Positions 1 to 9,456 of a stretch of 64,000 nt of DNA are shown here, piece after piece. The notes beneath the pieces were generated by a model, which was not told where the DNA came from, did no database searches, and worked only from the letters and a program-made list of their open reading frames with translations. Source of the stretch: Acinetobacter sp. ANC 5054 (GTDB lineage Bacteria > Pseudomonadota > Gammaproteobacteria > Pseudomonadales > Moraxellaceae); the NCBI RefSeq assembly GCF_002135295.1, contig NZ_NEGG01000014.1, positions 1-64,000 of the forward strand. The letters are read 5' to 3'. Within the stretch, counting starts at the first letter, position 1, and each line of letters opens with the position of its first letter. The position numbers and the translations under genes are program-made.

Positions 1-2
1 AA

Positions 3-30
3 AAAAAACCGCCATTATTGGCGGTTTTTT
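3..30. terminator. Rho-independent terminator
   Basis: A stem CCGCC (9-13) pairs with GGCGG (20-24) around the loop ATTATT, with A and T tracts on either side, so it can work on both strands. It probably ends a gene that lies to the left of the window. Confidence 0.8.
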
Positions 31-131
31 ATTAAACATTACATGCAGTTTCATGGAGTAAAACTGACACATATTGAAAGTATCAATAATATATAATATG
101 CGAAGGTTACTTAAACTAAATTTTTTTAGAT

Positions 132-335
132 TTAAGTCTTCTTAACAACTTCAGAACTAAAGAAACCTCTTTGCATTCCTTTATTAGCTAAATCCTTACA
201 ATGCGTATCAATTTTCCATTTAGGTAAATTTTCAACTTGTAATTTAACTTGACTATCAATAAAAAAGAAATCCATAGATTTCCTTAACTTATTGGCTCTC
301 GGAGGTGCTGTTTTTTCCCAATGATTTAAAGCCAT
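132..335 (-). CDS. small hypothetical protein, 67 aa
   Basis: A short basic open frame with an ATG start at 335. I see no clear ribosome site upstream. The protein has no signal peptide, membrane helix or motif that I recognise. It sits in an AT-rich patch beside a decayed ATPase fragment, so it may itself be the remnant of a larger accessory gene. It could also be a chance frame; composition alone does not settle this. Confidence 0.3.
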   Translation of the reverse strand: MALNHWEKTAPPRANKLRKSMDFFFIDSQVKLQVENLPKWKIDTHCKDLANKGMQRGFFSSEVVKKT

Positions 336-382
336 ATTATAAAATATAAAGAAATTTTCTTTTTCTTAAAATTTTTTAATAA

Positions 383-624
383 ATTAAATATCCAAGGTGC
401 TGCATATCCTGTATTCAATATGAAATACTTGAAATAACTAATTCATTGATTATTGTAGGTGAAGCGGGAATGGGAAAATCTAGTCTTTTAGAATGGCTAG
501 GAAACTTAGAAAATTATACTATTTGCACGGCAAATCAATTACTAAACCAAGTTAATCCTCACTTCCTCTTGAGAGCAAGAGCATATAAGCTATTGATGCC
601 GAAAACATTTTTAAATAGCCACTG
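383..624 (+). pseudogene. decayed P-loop (NACHT/AAA-like) ATPase fragment
   Basis: The frame from 383 to the TGA at 622-624 has no good start and is preceded by a stop at 380-382. It reads a hydrophobic strand followed by GEAGMGKSSLLEWLG, a textbook Walker A motif (codons from 461). It continues to about 575 with a sequence that resembles the start of NACHT or AAA ATPases. Near 590 the next frame reads IDAE, which looks like the remains of a Walker B strand after a small indel. This is therefore the N-terminal stub of an ATPase gene that has lost its start and most of its body. It lies directly upstream of a PD-(D/E)XK gene, so it may be the remnant of a multi-gene defence locus. The motif is seen; the family assignment is inference. 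Confidence 0.6.
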
Positions 625-641
625 ATATAGTAGAACTATCA

Positions 642-2726
642 ATGAAAGAATCAGAAATTAGAGATATTTTAGCAGTTAATCTTCATGTAATAGAAGACGG
701 TTTAATATTACAAGAAAAAGAACAATACATTCCAAATGATCTTGGAACTAAAGGTTTTATTGATATTTATGCCCAAGACACAAAGGGAAATCATGTACTT
801 ATAGAATTGAAGAGAAGTAAGCCTGCTACGAGAGAAACTTTACACGAAATATTAAAGTATGTGGAAGGGGTTAAATTACATTTTGGTGCCAGAGAAGATG
901 AAGTTAGAGTAATAATTGCTTCAACCGAGTGGTCTGAGCTAATAGTACCCTACTCTAGATTTCTGAGCATGGCTAATATATCAATCACAGGAATGAAGTT
1001 AAATATTGATGATACATCAAATTCTATTACTGCTGAGAAAGTAGTACCTTTAAAAATTAATGAAGGAAGATTTATAGCCCCATGGTACGAAATATTTTGG
1101 TATAAAAACTTTGACAATCTTTCCAAAGGCATTAAAACCATTAAAGAAAGCTATATAGAAAAGAAAATCAATGACTATATTATAGCTATTTTTGAACTTA
1201 AAAATTCAATACCATCAATACCTCATGAAAAACGTAAGAGTGCATTAGAAGCAATTTTTGGTCCAAGTAAAAATTCAAAATTAGAATTATATTCATATGT
1301 TATATTTTGTGCATCACAAATAAGAACAGTACAACAATATACAGACTTATTAGAAAGTTGTAATGATATATATGAAGAAACTATATCTATAATTGAAGAT
1401 ATAGATGAAGTAGAAAAACTATGTATTTTGCATGAGGCAGTCTCAGGTCTTGAACCGCTTCCATACAGTGATGATGGTGAAATTGGTTATCCAGCTAAAT
1501 TTCATGATTATTTCAACAACGAAAATTTCATATTAACTGAAATAATTAAATTTGGTGCTTTTGAAAGAAACAAACTCCTTACAAAAGATATTTTAATAGA
1601 AGAGTTAAAAGGATTTAATGGCTCTCTTTCAGGCAGTGGACATATCAAAAAAAACATATCTTTATCAGATATTTCTCACATTACAGCACTTAAGAAAGAA
1701 ATAGAAATTTTACTCAAAGACAACAATATATGGTGCGAAAGAATAATAAGAAATATCGACAACTTACAACATGAATTCCCAAATAGCTCTTTAGATTTTC
1801 ATTTATTCAATCCATCCACAGGTATATTTACCATTTACAATACCCTATCAAAAGGCTCCAATTTTGAGTACATGCCAAATTATTTTATGAAAGCTTCCTC
1901 GGACAATAAAAAAAGAATTTATTTTGGCGCATTGGATATATTCAGACCACCATTAAAATTCAATGATATTATTAATAAATACTATCCATATGGTATTAGC
2001 GAATTAGTTAGCTCAACCACTTGGGGAGGATACGACAATAGAGATGTTGATATTTTAGAAAACTTAGGATTGATTTATAAAAATTACAGGTGTGATATTG
2101 AATCAGAAAAAACTATTTTTTTTGTTATGAATGATGGCAGATGGCGAAATTGCGAGCCACCTAACCTATTAAATAATTTTCAGAATTACCTAAATTCAAG
2201 TACTAAATTAATTAATGAAATTATGGCGGAAATAGGCATTAGAGATAATGGCTCCTTCTTTGAACACTGTTTGCCTGACGTCTTAGTCATAAAAATTTCA
2301 CGTGAAGAAGTTGAAACTAATGATTTAACTAGAGTTTTATCCAAATTAGAATATCTGATAATGAGCGACAATCTTGCACTTAAAATGCGTAGAAAAATTG
2401 AGTTTTCGTTTGATGGCTACAATCACGATATCAGGGAATTATATGAAATAGAAGAGGTAAGAAATTATGTAATCAATTTATCAGAAGCTTTCCCATATTT
2501 ATTTTTCTTTACAAAACTAGATGGTAATTATGGAACTCTTAAAGTTTTCGCAAACTGCTATATTAAGAGTGATAAAAAAATTGTGTTAGACAATTACTCA
2601 CCTCTTGAAATATTTATGACACAACAGTTCGAAGGCTTAAATGAACTAACTGATAGACTTTCCCTTTCGGAAGAAGAAAACAAAATTATTTCGGAAGAAA
2701 CAATTGAATATCTTTTTTCTGACTAA
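642..2726 (+). CDS. NucS-like PD-(D/E)XK nuclease-domain protein, 694 aa
   Basis: Residues 1-120 look like the endonuclease NucS (DUF91) fold. GFIDIY supplies D41, and VLIELKR supplies the E55-x-K57 pair of a PD-(D/E)XK active site, followed by a helix with Y73. In this family such domains cleave DNA and often sit in restriction or anti-phage proteins. The remaining 570 residues are rich in Ile, Asn, Lys and Glu, contain no motif that I recognise, and have no predicted membrane segment. The gene stands alone, reads AT-richer than its right-hand neighbours, and follows a decayed ATPase fragment, all of which suggests horizontal gain. No strong ribosome site precedes the ATG. A terminator follows at 2881-2910. 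Nuclease fold is likely; defence role is inference. Confidence 0.75.
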   Translation: MKESEIRDILAVNLHVIEDGLILQEKEQYIPNDLGTKGFIDIYAQDTKGNHVLIELKRSKPATRETLHEILKYVEGVKLHFGAREDEVRVIIASTEWSELIVPYSRFLSMANISITGMKLNIDDTSNSITAEKVVPLKINEGRFIAPWYEIFWYKNFDNLSKGIKTIKESYIEKKINDYIIAIFELKNSIPSIPHEKRKSALEAIFGPSKNSKLELYSYVIFCASQIRTVQQYTDLLESCNDIYEETISIIEDIDEVEKLCILHEAVSGLEPLPYSDDGEIGYPAKFHDYFNNENFILTEIIKFGAFERNKLLTKDILIEELKGFNGSLSGSGHIKKNISLSDISHITALKKEIEILLKDNNIWCERIIRNIDNLQHEFPNSSLDFHLFNPSTGIFTIYNTLSKGSNFEYMPNYFMKASSDNKKRIYFGALDIFRPPLKFNDIINKYYPYGISELVSSTTWGGYDNRDVDILENLGLIYKNYRCDIESEKTIFFVMNDGRWRNCEPPNLLNNFQNYLNSSTKLINEIMAEIGIRDNGSFFEHCLPDVLVIKISREEVETNDLTRVLSKLEYLIMSDNLALKMRRKIEFSFDGYNHDIRELYEIEEVRNYVINLSEAFPYLFFFTKLDGNYGTLKVFANCYIKSDKKIVLDNYSPLEIFMTQQFEGLNELTDRLSLSEEENKIISEETIEYLFSD

Positions 2727-3030
2727 TAGACTACTCTTCAATAATGACTTGAAAATATGTTTTCGGAAATTGACAGAGGTTGTGTCGTTACTTCTTGTCA
2801 TCATGTGTCGCAATACTTCCTAAGTTATTGAATTTAAATTCTCACAATGACAAACAATGTGTCGCATGACGTCAGCATAAAAAAAGCGGAACTAAAGTGT
2901 TCCGCTTTTTTTATGAAGAAATTTATTTGCCCAAGCATATCTATGCATTTAATTTAATTCGTATTCTGCTAATATAAAACAGTATAAAAATACATCAATT
3001 AATAAAAATCACATAATAATAGAGGACATA
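2727..3030. other. intergenic region with three TGTGTCG motifs
   Basis: This gap holds three same-direction copies of TGTGTCG (2781, 2804 and 2858). Two of them are preceded by TGACA at the same spacing (2771 and 2848). The gap also holds the terminator at 2881-2910 and the promoter region of the DUF805 gene. No coding sequence is apparent. Confidence 0.5.
2881..2910. terminator. Rho-independent terminator
   Basis: GCGGAAC (2886-2892) pairs with GTTCCGC (2899-2905), flanked by an A tract and a T tract. It ends the nuclease gene and may act in both directions. Confidence 0.85.
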
Positions 3031-3639
3031 ATGAAAGGTCAGATATTAGATTATTCAGTACAAACCAATTCAGGCATCATAAGTGCTGATGATCAAAATC
3101 GCTATGAATTTACAGGTGCCGAATGGCGTGGCCAAAATTCACCTAAACGTGGCGATCATGTAGATTTCGATATCAGTCCAGAAGGTCAAGTCATTCAAGT
3201 ATTCAATGCTCTTGGCAGCAGCAATCCTATTCAACAAATTTCACAGCAACTCGATAAAATTTCAAATCAAGATCAATCAGAATCACAATTCAACATGATT
3301 GACTGGTTTGTAAAATGTCTAAAAAATTATGCAAACTTTACTGGACGTGCACGTCGTAAAGAATATTGGTTTTTTGTATTGGTCTATATTATCGCAATCA
3401 TTATTACACTTATAGTCGATTCGGTACTTGGAACCAATGGCATATTTACGGTTATATTCATCTTAGCAATGGTTATTCCATCAATTTCTGTGGCAGTACG
3501 TCGTTTGCATGATATTAATAAATCTGGTTGGTATTGGTTAATGCAAATGATTCCACTCGTTGGACCAATTCTGGTTCTAATTTGGCTTGCAACGGAAACC
3601 AAACCTGAAGTAAACCAATGGGGACAACCTGCAAAATAA
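3031..3639 (+). CDS. DUF805 membrane protein with OB-like N-terminal domain
   Basis: Residues 1-62 form a small beta-rich domain (MKGQILDYSVQTNSGIIS start, WRGQ and RGDHVDF blocks) that looks like a cold-shock or OB-fold domain. After a Gln/Ser-rich linker comes a DUF805 domain: a conserved GRARRKEYW entry motif near residue 106, hydrophobic helices, the RRLHDINKSGW block, and a C-terminal NQWGQP signature. DUF805 proteins are inner-membrane proteins of unknown function. The ATG follows a GAGG ribosome site. The next gene on the same strand is a paralogue, and the convergent gene at 4344 shares the N-terminal domain. Confidence 0.85.
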   Translation: MKGQILDYSVQTNSGIISADDQNRYEFTGAEWRGQNSPKRGDHVDFDISPEGQVIQVFNALGSSNPIQQISQQLDKISNQDQSESQFNMIDWFVKCLKNYANFTGRARRKEYWFFVLVYIIAIIITLIVDSVLGTNGIFTVIFILAMVIPSISVAVRRLHDINKSGWYWLMQMIPLVGPILVLIWLATETKPEVNQWGQPAK

Positions 3640-3703
3640 CCCATAGATAAGGCTAGATGATTGGTTCACTAGATTATTAAAAATAAGTCAACTTGGGAAA
3701 AAT

Positions 3704-4303
3704 ATGAAAGGACAAATTTTAGATTTTTCGATCCAAACCAATACGGGTGTGATCAGTGCTGAAGATGGAAAACATTATCAATTTGCTGGTCACGAATGGC
3801 GTGGCCAAAGACCGCCTGCACGTGGGGATCAGGTTGATTTTGCTTTGGATGAAAGTGGACAAGCGATTCAAGTCTATATTGCATTACACCAACACAGTTT
3901 TGCTACGAATACGCGAACTAACTACAGTGAAGAAGAGGAAAACTATGATTTTTTCGCGTGGTCATTCAAACCACTGAAGAAATTTGCTGAATTTGAAGGT
4001 CGCGCTCGACGTAAAGAATTTTGGTTCTTTTGGCTATTTTGTATATTGGTCAGCATACTTGCCTCTGTTTGCGATTTAGTCATAGGCAGTGAACCTTGGT
4101 TAGAAAATATTTCCAGTGTGGTCTTACTTATTCCAAGTTTAGCTGTTGGTGCACGTCGACTACACGACACTGGACGTTCAGGCTGGTGGCAGCTATTAAT
4201 GCTCACAATCATTGGAATTATTCCACTGATTATATGGTGGGCGACAGATACTAAAGCCGAGACAAATCAATGGGGCCAACCCGCTCGCGATCTGCAACAA
4301 TAA
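3704..4303 (+). CDS. DUF805 membrane protein with OB-like N-terminal domain (paralogue)
   Basis: This is a paralogue of the gene just upstream, with the same order of parts: an N-terminal OB-like domain (residues 1-60, MKGQILDFSIQTN start), an acidic linker with a run of Glu, then a DUF805 domain (GRARRKEFWFF, RRLHDTGRSGWW, NQWGQPA). About three hydrophobic helices are visible. The gap to the upstream gene is 64 bp with no clear terminator, so the two may be co-transcribed. A bidirectional terminator at 4305-4327 separates it from the convergent TM2 gene. Function unknown. Confidence 0.85.
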   Translation: MKGQILDFSIQTNTGVISAEDGKHYQFAGHEWRGQRPPARGDQVDFALDESGQAIQVYIALHQHSFATNTRTNYSEEEENYDFFAWSFKPLKKFAEFEGRARRKEFWFFWLFCILVSILASVCDLVIGSEPWLENISSVVLLIPSLAVGARRLHDTGRSGWWQLLMLTIIGIIPLIIWWATDTKAETNQWGQPARDLQQ

Positions 4304-4304
4304 A

Positions 4305-4327
4305 ATAAGGCGCACTATGCGCCTTAT
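4305..4327. terminator. bidirectional terminator between convergent genes
   Basis: ATAAGGCGC (4305-4313) and GCGCCTTAT (4319-4327) form a perfect 9-bp stem with a 5-nt loop. It lies between the convergent DUF805 and TM2 genes. Confidence 0.8.
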
Positions 4328-4343
4328 CTTTTGTCAAAAGTTA

Positions 4344-4757
4344 TTAGCCATATTTACGCGCAAAGTCTTCATCTGACGTACATAAATATATAATAAATTC
4401 AATAAATGCCACGATCGATGGGATAAAGGTCCAACAGAAGAGTAAATAGACAATCCCCCACCCAATACGGCCTAAGTAAAACTTATGGATACCGAAACCA
4501 CCCAGAAAAAATGCCAAAATTGCGGCAACAATACGACTCTTTTGACCATATTGAGTACCCAAAGCATTCGGCACTGAAATTAAGTAAATATTGGTTGCAT
4601 GACCAACGCCCTTAATTTCAAAATCAATAAATTGACCACGTGCAGGTGAAGATTGCCCCATCCAATCACGTCCAGAAAATTGGTAACGATTTTGATCATC
4701 GCCACTAATGACACCTGTATTGGTCTGCACAGAAAAATCTAAAATTTGACCTTTCAT
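4344..4757 (-). CDS. TM2-domain membrane protein with OB-like N-terminal domain
   Basis: The start is placed at the ATG at 4757, because the encoded MKGQILDFSVQTNTG matches the starts of the two DUF805 neighbours and a GAGGG ribosome site lies just upstream. The upstream extension to 4808 has no such match. Residues 1-62 are the shared OB-like domain. From about residue 75 a TM2 domain follows: KSRIVAAILAFFLGGFGIHKFYLGR, then a second helix. TM2 proteins are two-helix inner-membrane proteins of mostly unknown role. The swap of TM2 for DUF805 behind the same head domain is the notable point. Confidence 0.85.
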   Translation of the reverse strand: MKGQILDFSVQTNTGVISGDDQNRYQFSGRDWMGQSSPARGQFIDFEIKGVGHATNIYLISVPNALGTQYGQKSRIVAAILAFFLGGFGIHKFYLGRIGWGIVYLLFCWTFIPSIVAFIEFIIYLCTSDEDFARKYG

Positions 4758-4848
4758 TACACCCTCTTTTTCAATAATTTTTATACTTGTTAATATCGTA
4801 TAACACACAACTTATATAACGATTTATTTGATAAATCAAATAATTAAC

Positions 4849-6018
4849 TTATTGCGATAAGTAACACTTCGAAAACATCAAACGCAGTGCATAGACCACA
4901 GCCATCGCAAAAATGGCATAACCTGCTGGCGTGATCAGCAATGGAATGCACAGTACAATCACCACAGTCAGTGGATACAATAATTTTTTCAATCCATGCT
5001 GATGATGCAGTTCATGCAAGACGTATAAACTGGTGGTGTAAATGATCAAGCTAATTGCGACAAAATAACTTTCTTTCTCTGAGCTGATTAAAGCTTCATG
5101 TGACACAACATCAACGGCAGCCGCCAGACCTGCGCCAATGGCAGCAATACTGATAAAAACAAAGAAATGCCCATAGCCCCATGTAAATGCCATTTTTCGG
5201 CTATTCAAGCGCTCCGCAATACTGGTATCAAAATACGACCACCACATGGTGAACATCATGATTAATCCACCAATCATAAGAAACAGCAGTTCAGTGCTAA
5301 ATCGTTGATTGCTCAGTGCATCACTAATTGCAATTGAACAACCAACGATGGATTCACCCAATACAATGATAGTTAACAATGAATAACGCTCAGCAATATG
5401 ATGTGCATGCCATGGGGTTCGGTTGGCCGCCTCAGCAAAAATTGGCACACATAGCTCTGCAATTGCCAAAAGCACAAACAAATACACACTAAAATGTATC
5501 GGTGTAAAGTGAAAAAGCAACCAGCCACATTGCACGATAATAATGCCAAAAGCATAACGAAGAGCAGTTTTACGTCGAGCAAGATCATTTTTCGCCACCC
5601 GAAACCACTGGGTGACTAAACCTAGCCGCATAATGGCATAACCAATGATAATCACATCAAAATCTTGCTGTTGAAATGCATATGGAATACCGGCAGCAAT
5701 CACTAAGGAACCGATAATCTGCACAAAGGTCAAAATCCGATATAAGGCATCATCATTGTCATAAGCCGAAGCAAACCAGCTAAAATTCATCCATGCCCAC
5801 CATAAGGCAAAGAACACCATGCCATAGAGCGTCAAACCTTGTGCAACATGATTGTGAATCATTGCGTGATGCAATTGTTGCCCTGCTGTGGCAATCGCCA
5901 CCACAAAGATCAGGTCAAAGAGTAGTTCTAACGAGGTGGCAACACGGTGCTTTTCATGCGGGTCCCGTGGTAACAACGGTTTAAGCCATTCACGTGGAAT
6001 AAGAAAAGAATTAGGCAT
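4849..6018 (-). CDS. ltrA: low temperature requirement protein A (LtrA) family
   Basis: A membrane protein of about 389 residues with many hydrophobic helices and the family's opening signature: basic residues, then VATSLELLFDLIFVVAIA, then GQQLHH. A later block ERYSLLTIIVLGESIVG is also typical of LtrA. LtrA was named in Listeria for growth at low temperature; its biochemical role is not established. The start is set at the ATG at 6018; a TTG two codons upstream is possible, and neither has a strong ribosome site. It is a single gene with its 3' end about 90 bp from the start of the TM2 gene. Confidence 0.8.
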   Translation of the reverse strand: MPNSFLIPREWLKPLLPRDPHEKHRVATSLELLFDLIFVVAIATAGQQLHHAMIHNHVAQGLTLYGMVFFALWWAWMNFSWFASAYDNDDALYRILTFVQIIGSLVIAAGIPYAFQQQDFDVIIIGYAIMRLGLVTQWFRVAKNDLARRKTALRYAFGIIIVQCGWLLFHFTPIHFSVYLFVLLAIAELCVPIFAEAANRTPWHAHHIAERYSLLTIIVLGESIVGCSIAISDALSNQRFSTELLFLMIGGLIMMFTMWWSYFDTSIAERLNSRKMAFTWGYGHFFVFISIAAIGAGLAAAVDVVSHEALISSEKESYFVAISLIIYTTSLYVLHELHHQHGLKKLLYPLTVVIVLCIPLLITPAGYAIFAMAVVYALRLMFSKCYLSQ

Positions 6019-6230
6019 GAACAATCAGCTGTATTATTTTATTTCTTTAATTTTTTCAAATCTAAAATATGAAGACAAGCCACCTTACAAAAATTTATTG
6101 AGATACTCTTTTCTATATCAGGGACAATCTTGTGACTTCATTTACTTAAGATTTCGATGAACGTACTTTTTTTAATAAAAAATCAGTGACATACTTAGGC
6201 AGACTAAAAAAATAATTAAATCTGTTGGCT

Positions 6231-6698
6231 ATGTTAAAAGAAAATTTAGCGTCATTTCCTGACGCCATTTGGGTACAAATCAGCGATCATCGTATGCAAG
6301 TCCTCAACCGAGAACATGATGTAGTTGCGCAAGAAGACTGCCCTGTTTCATTTATGGACTTGGGAAGTTTTGCTCGTGACTTTAATATTGCCGAACGCTG
6401 TTTCAATCAACTGATGCAAGGCATAGATTGCAAATGGTACGAGTTTGGGCAGCCAATGGTTTTCATTCAATTGATTAACCGTTCAGATCAACAAGTGACC
6501 GCGCTCGAACTACAAGCCATCAAAGAAATGGCTTTAGGCAACAACGCTCATTTGGTCAATGTCTATGACAAAGATGGCGAAGCACTCGAACCTGATACGC
6601 TCAAGAATGATCATTCTCGCTTTCTCAAATTATTGTGCCTCACTCTTGTCTTTGTGGTGGCTGTCGTTTTACTCAGTCATGGACTCGAGCCGTCATAG
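6231..6698 (+). CDS. hypothetical protein with C-terminal membrane anchor, 155 aa
   Basis: The start is set at the ATG at 6231; a TTG lies two codons earlier. The first 130 residues are soluble and mixed alpha/beta, opening LASFPDAIWVQISDHRMQVL. The last 20 or so form one hydrophobic helix (LLCLTLVFVVAVVLL) followed by a short tail, so this may be a tail-anchored inner-membrane protein. I do not recognise a family. It stands alone between ltrA, which is divergent, and the convergent HAD gene. Confidence 0.6.
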   Translation: MLKENLASFPDAIWVQISDHRMQVLNREHDVVAQEDCPVSFMDLGSFARDFNIAERCFNQLMQGIDCKWYEFGQPMVFIQLINRSDQQVTALELQAIKEMALGNNAHLVNVYDKDGEALEPDTLKNDHSRFLKLLCLTLVFVVAVVLLSHGLEPS

Positions 6699-6732
6699 CA
6701 TGGCGGAAGAGGATTAAAGCTCAATTCGCTTA

Positions 6733-8252
<1,520 letters not shown>

Positions 8253-8273
8253 TGTGACATAAATACTTTCCCT

Positions 8274-8300
8274 AAAAAGCCCTGTTCATCAGGGCTTTTT
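8274..8300. terminator. Rho-independent terminator
   Basis: GCCCTG (8279-8284) pairs with CAGGGC (8290-8295), flanked by A and T tracts. It lies between the convergent thiD and DUF1176 genes and can serve both. Confidence 0.85.
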
Positions 8301-8318
8301 ATTAGAACAAAGTTTTAT

Positions 8319-9371
8319 TCAAGAGCCGATTTGTACTCGACTGATCAAACTTGGAATATCCCATGCACCACCACTAAAACCTTTACACATGGTGGTTTGC
8401 GCTTTATAGGTTTTGATAAATCGTTGCCCGTTCCAAGCCCATTCCTCAACGCTTAAACAATCCCCTATACCACGACCTCGTTGATTTGAAAAAATCTGTC
8501 CTTCACTAAAACTGTTATCTATAAATGTAACGCTTTGCTTAATCTGTTTTAGACCTCGATCCATAACCCAATAGCTATGTCCGACATTATAAGCACCACG
8601 CCAACACGGCACCTCAGCCAAAACATTTTGGCTATTTAGAGGAAAAATTATAAGACGATCATCTGTTAAAAAATTGCCGTCATAAAGCTGTGGGCAAAGC
8701 TCTGCGTTAGTTTGTTTTTTAATTTTTTCGAAAAGTTGTTGTGCGGCCTGCGACTGGACCGTATACCGACTTTGCATCCCAATAACATAGTTTCTAATAT
8801 TAACTTTTGGAATGCTTTGCGGCTTTAAGACTTGTGCGGAAGATACTGTGGTTTTTCTCAGCAATGCAGAGTTTGTACCTATGCGTTTTTGAAAATCATC
8901 CATACGTAGCAATGCTGCCGTTGCACCTTGTACAGAAAGCTTCCATTCTTGATTTTTCCATGTCCAGATAATCGGCTGCGTGCCTTGTAAGGCTTGAACC
9001 AATTTCTGTGTTTGAATGGCACTCAACTGCCCTTCTGCTGTTTTGGCATCAATCTGGATACTGCCCTGATTTTGTCCTGCGATCAACAATTGTAGTTGTG
9101 TAAGTTCAGTTCCCACATGCTTATTATTAATTTTTACCCGCGCATTGACTTGAGCCTGTGGCCCCGCAGCACGTTGTAACAAAACAGAAATGGCTTGGTT
9201 TTCTTCATCTGCTTGATAGCCTGCAACACGACACGTTCCAGTATTGTCACAAGCAATCTCCCAATCCTTATGGGAAAAATAAGTTCCTTGAATCTGAGCA
9301 TGACCCAATACACTATACAGGACAGCAGCAAGGCTGATTATAGACGGCCAGATGACATTGCTATTTTTCAT
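8319..9371 (-). CDS. DUF1176 periplasmic protein
   Basis: It has an N-terminal signal peptide (hydrophobic residues 8-24, cleavage after HAQ or nearby). The DUF1176 domain opens with FSHKDWEIACDNTGTCRVAGY. Late blocks EVPCWRGAYN and CLSVEEWAWNGQRF, plus a C-terminal cysteine pair region, are typical of this family, which is exported and of unknown function. Its 350 residues are the usual length. It is transcribed toward thiD and has its own terminator there. Confidence 0.85.
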   Translation of the reverse strand: MKNSNVIWPSIISLAAVLYSVLGHAQIQGTYFSHKDWEIACDNTGTCRVAGYQADEENQAISVLLQRAAGPQAQVNARVKINNKHVGTELTQLQLLIAGQNQGSIQIDAKTAEGQLSAIQTQKLVQALQGTQPIIWTWKNQEWKLSVQGATAALLRMDDFQKRIGTNSALLRKTTVSSAQVLKPQSIPKVNIRNYVIGMQSRYTVQSQAAQQLFEKIKKQTNAELCPQLYDGNFLTDDRLIIFPLNSQNVLAEVPCWRGAYNVGHSYWVMDRGLKQIKQSVTFIDNSFSEGQIFSNQRGRGIGDCLSVEEWAWNGQRFIKTYKAQTTMCKGFSGGAWDIPSLISRVQIGS

Positions 9372-9456
9372 GTCTATGGCTCTTAAAGATTATATTGTAT
9401 CCATCATAGTTCCATGAAAGATCAAATACTAGTCACATGCATTTATTACAATACAT

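Noticed and set aside
60..75. A TGTGTCA motif on the minus strand as a left end that matches the TGTGTCG cluster
   Set aside because: The direction does not fit the two ends of one element, and the match is short.
5888..6160. Open frame of 90 aa over the ltrA start
   Set aside because: It overlaps the ltrA start on the other strand, has no family match that I know and no ribosome site.
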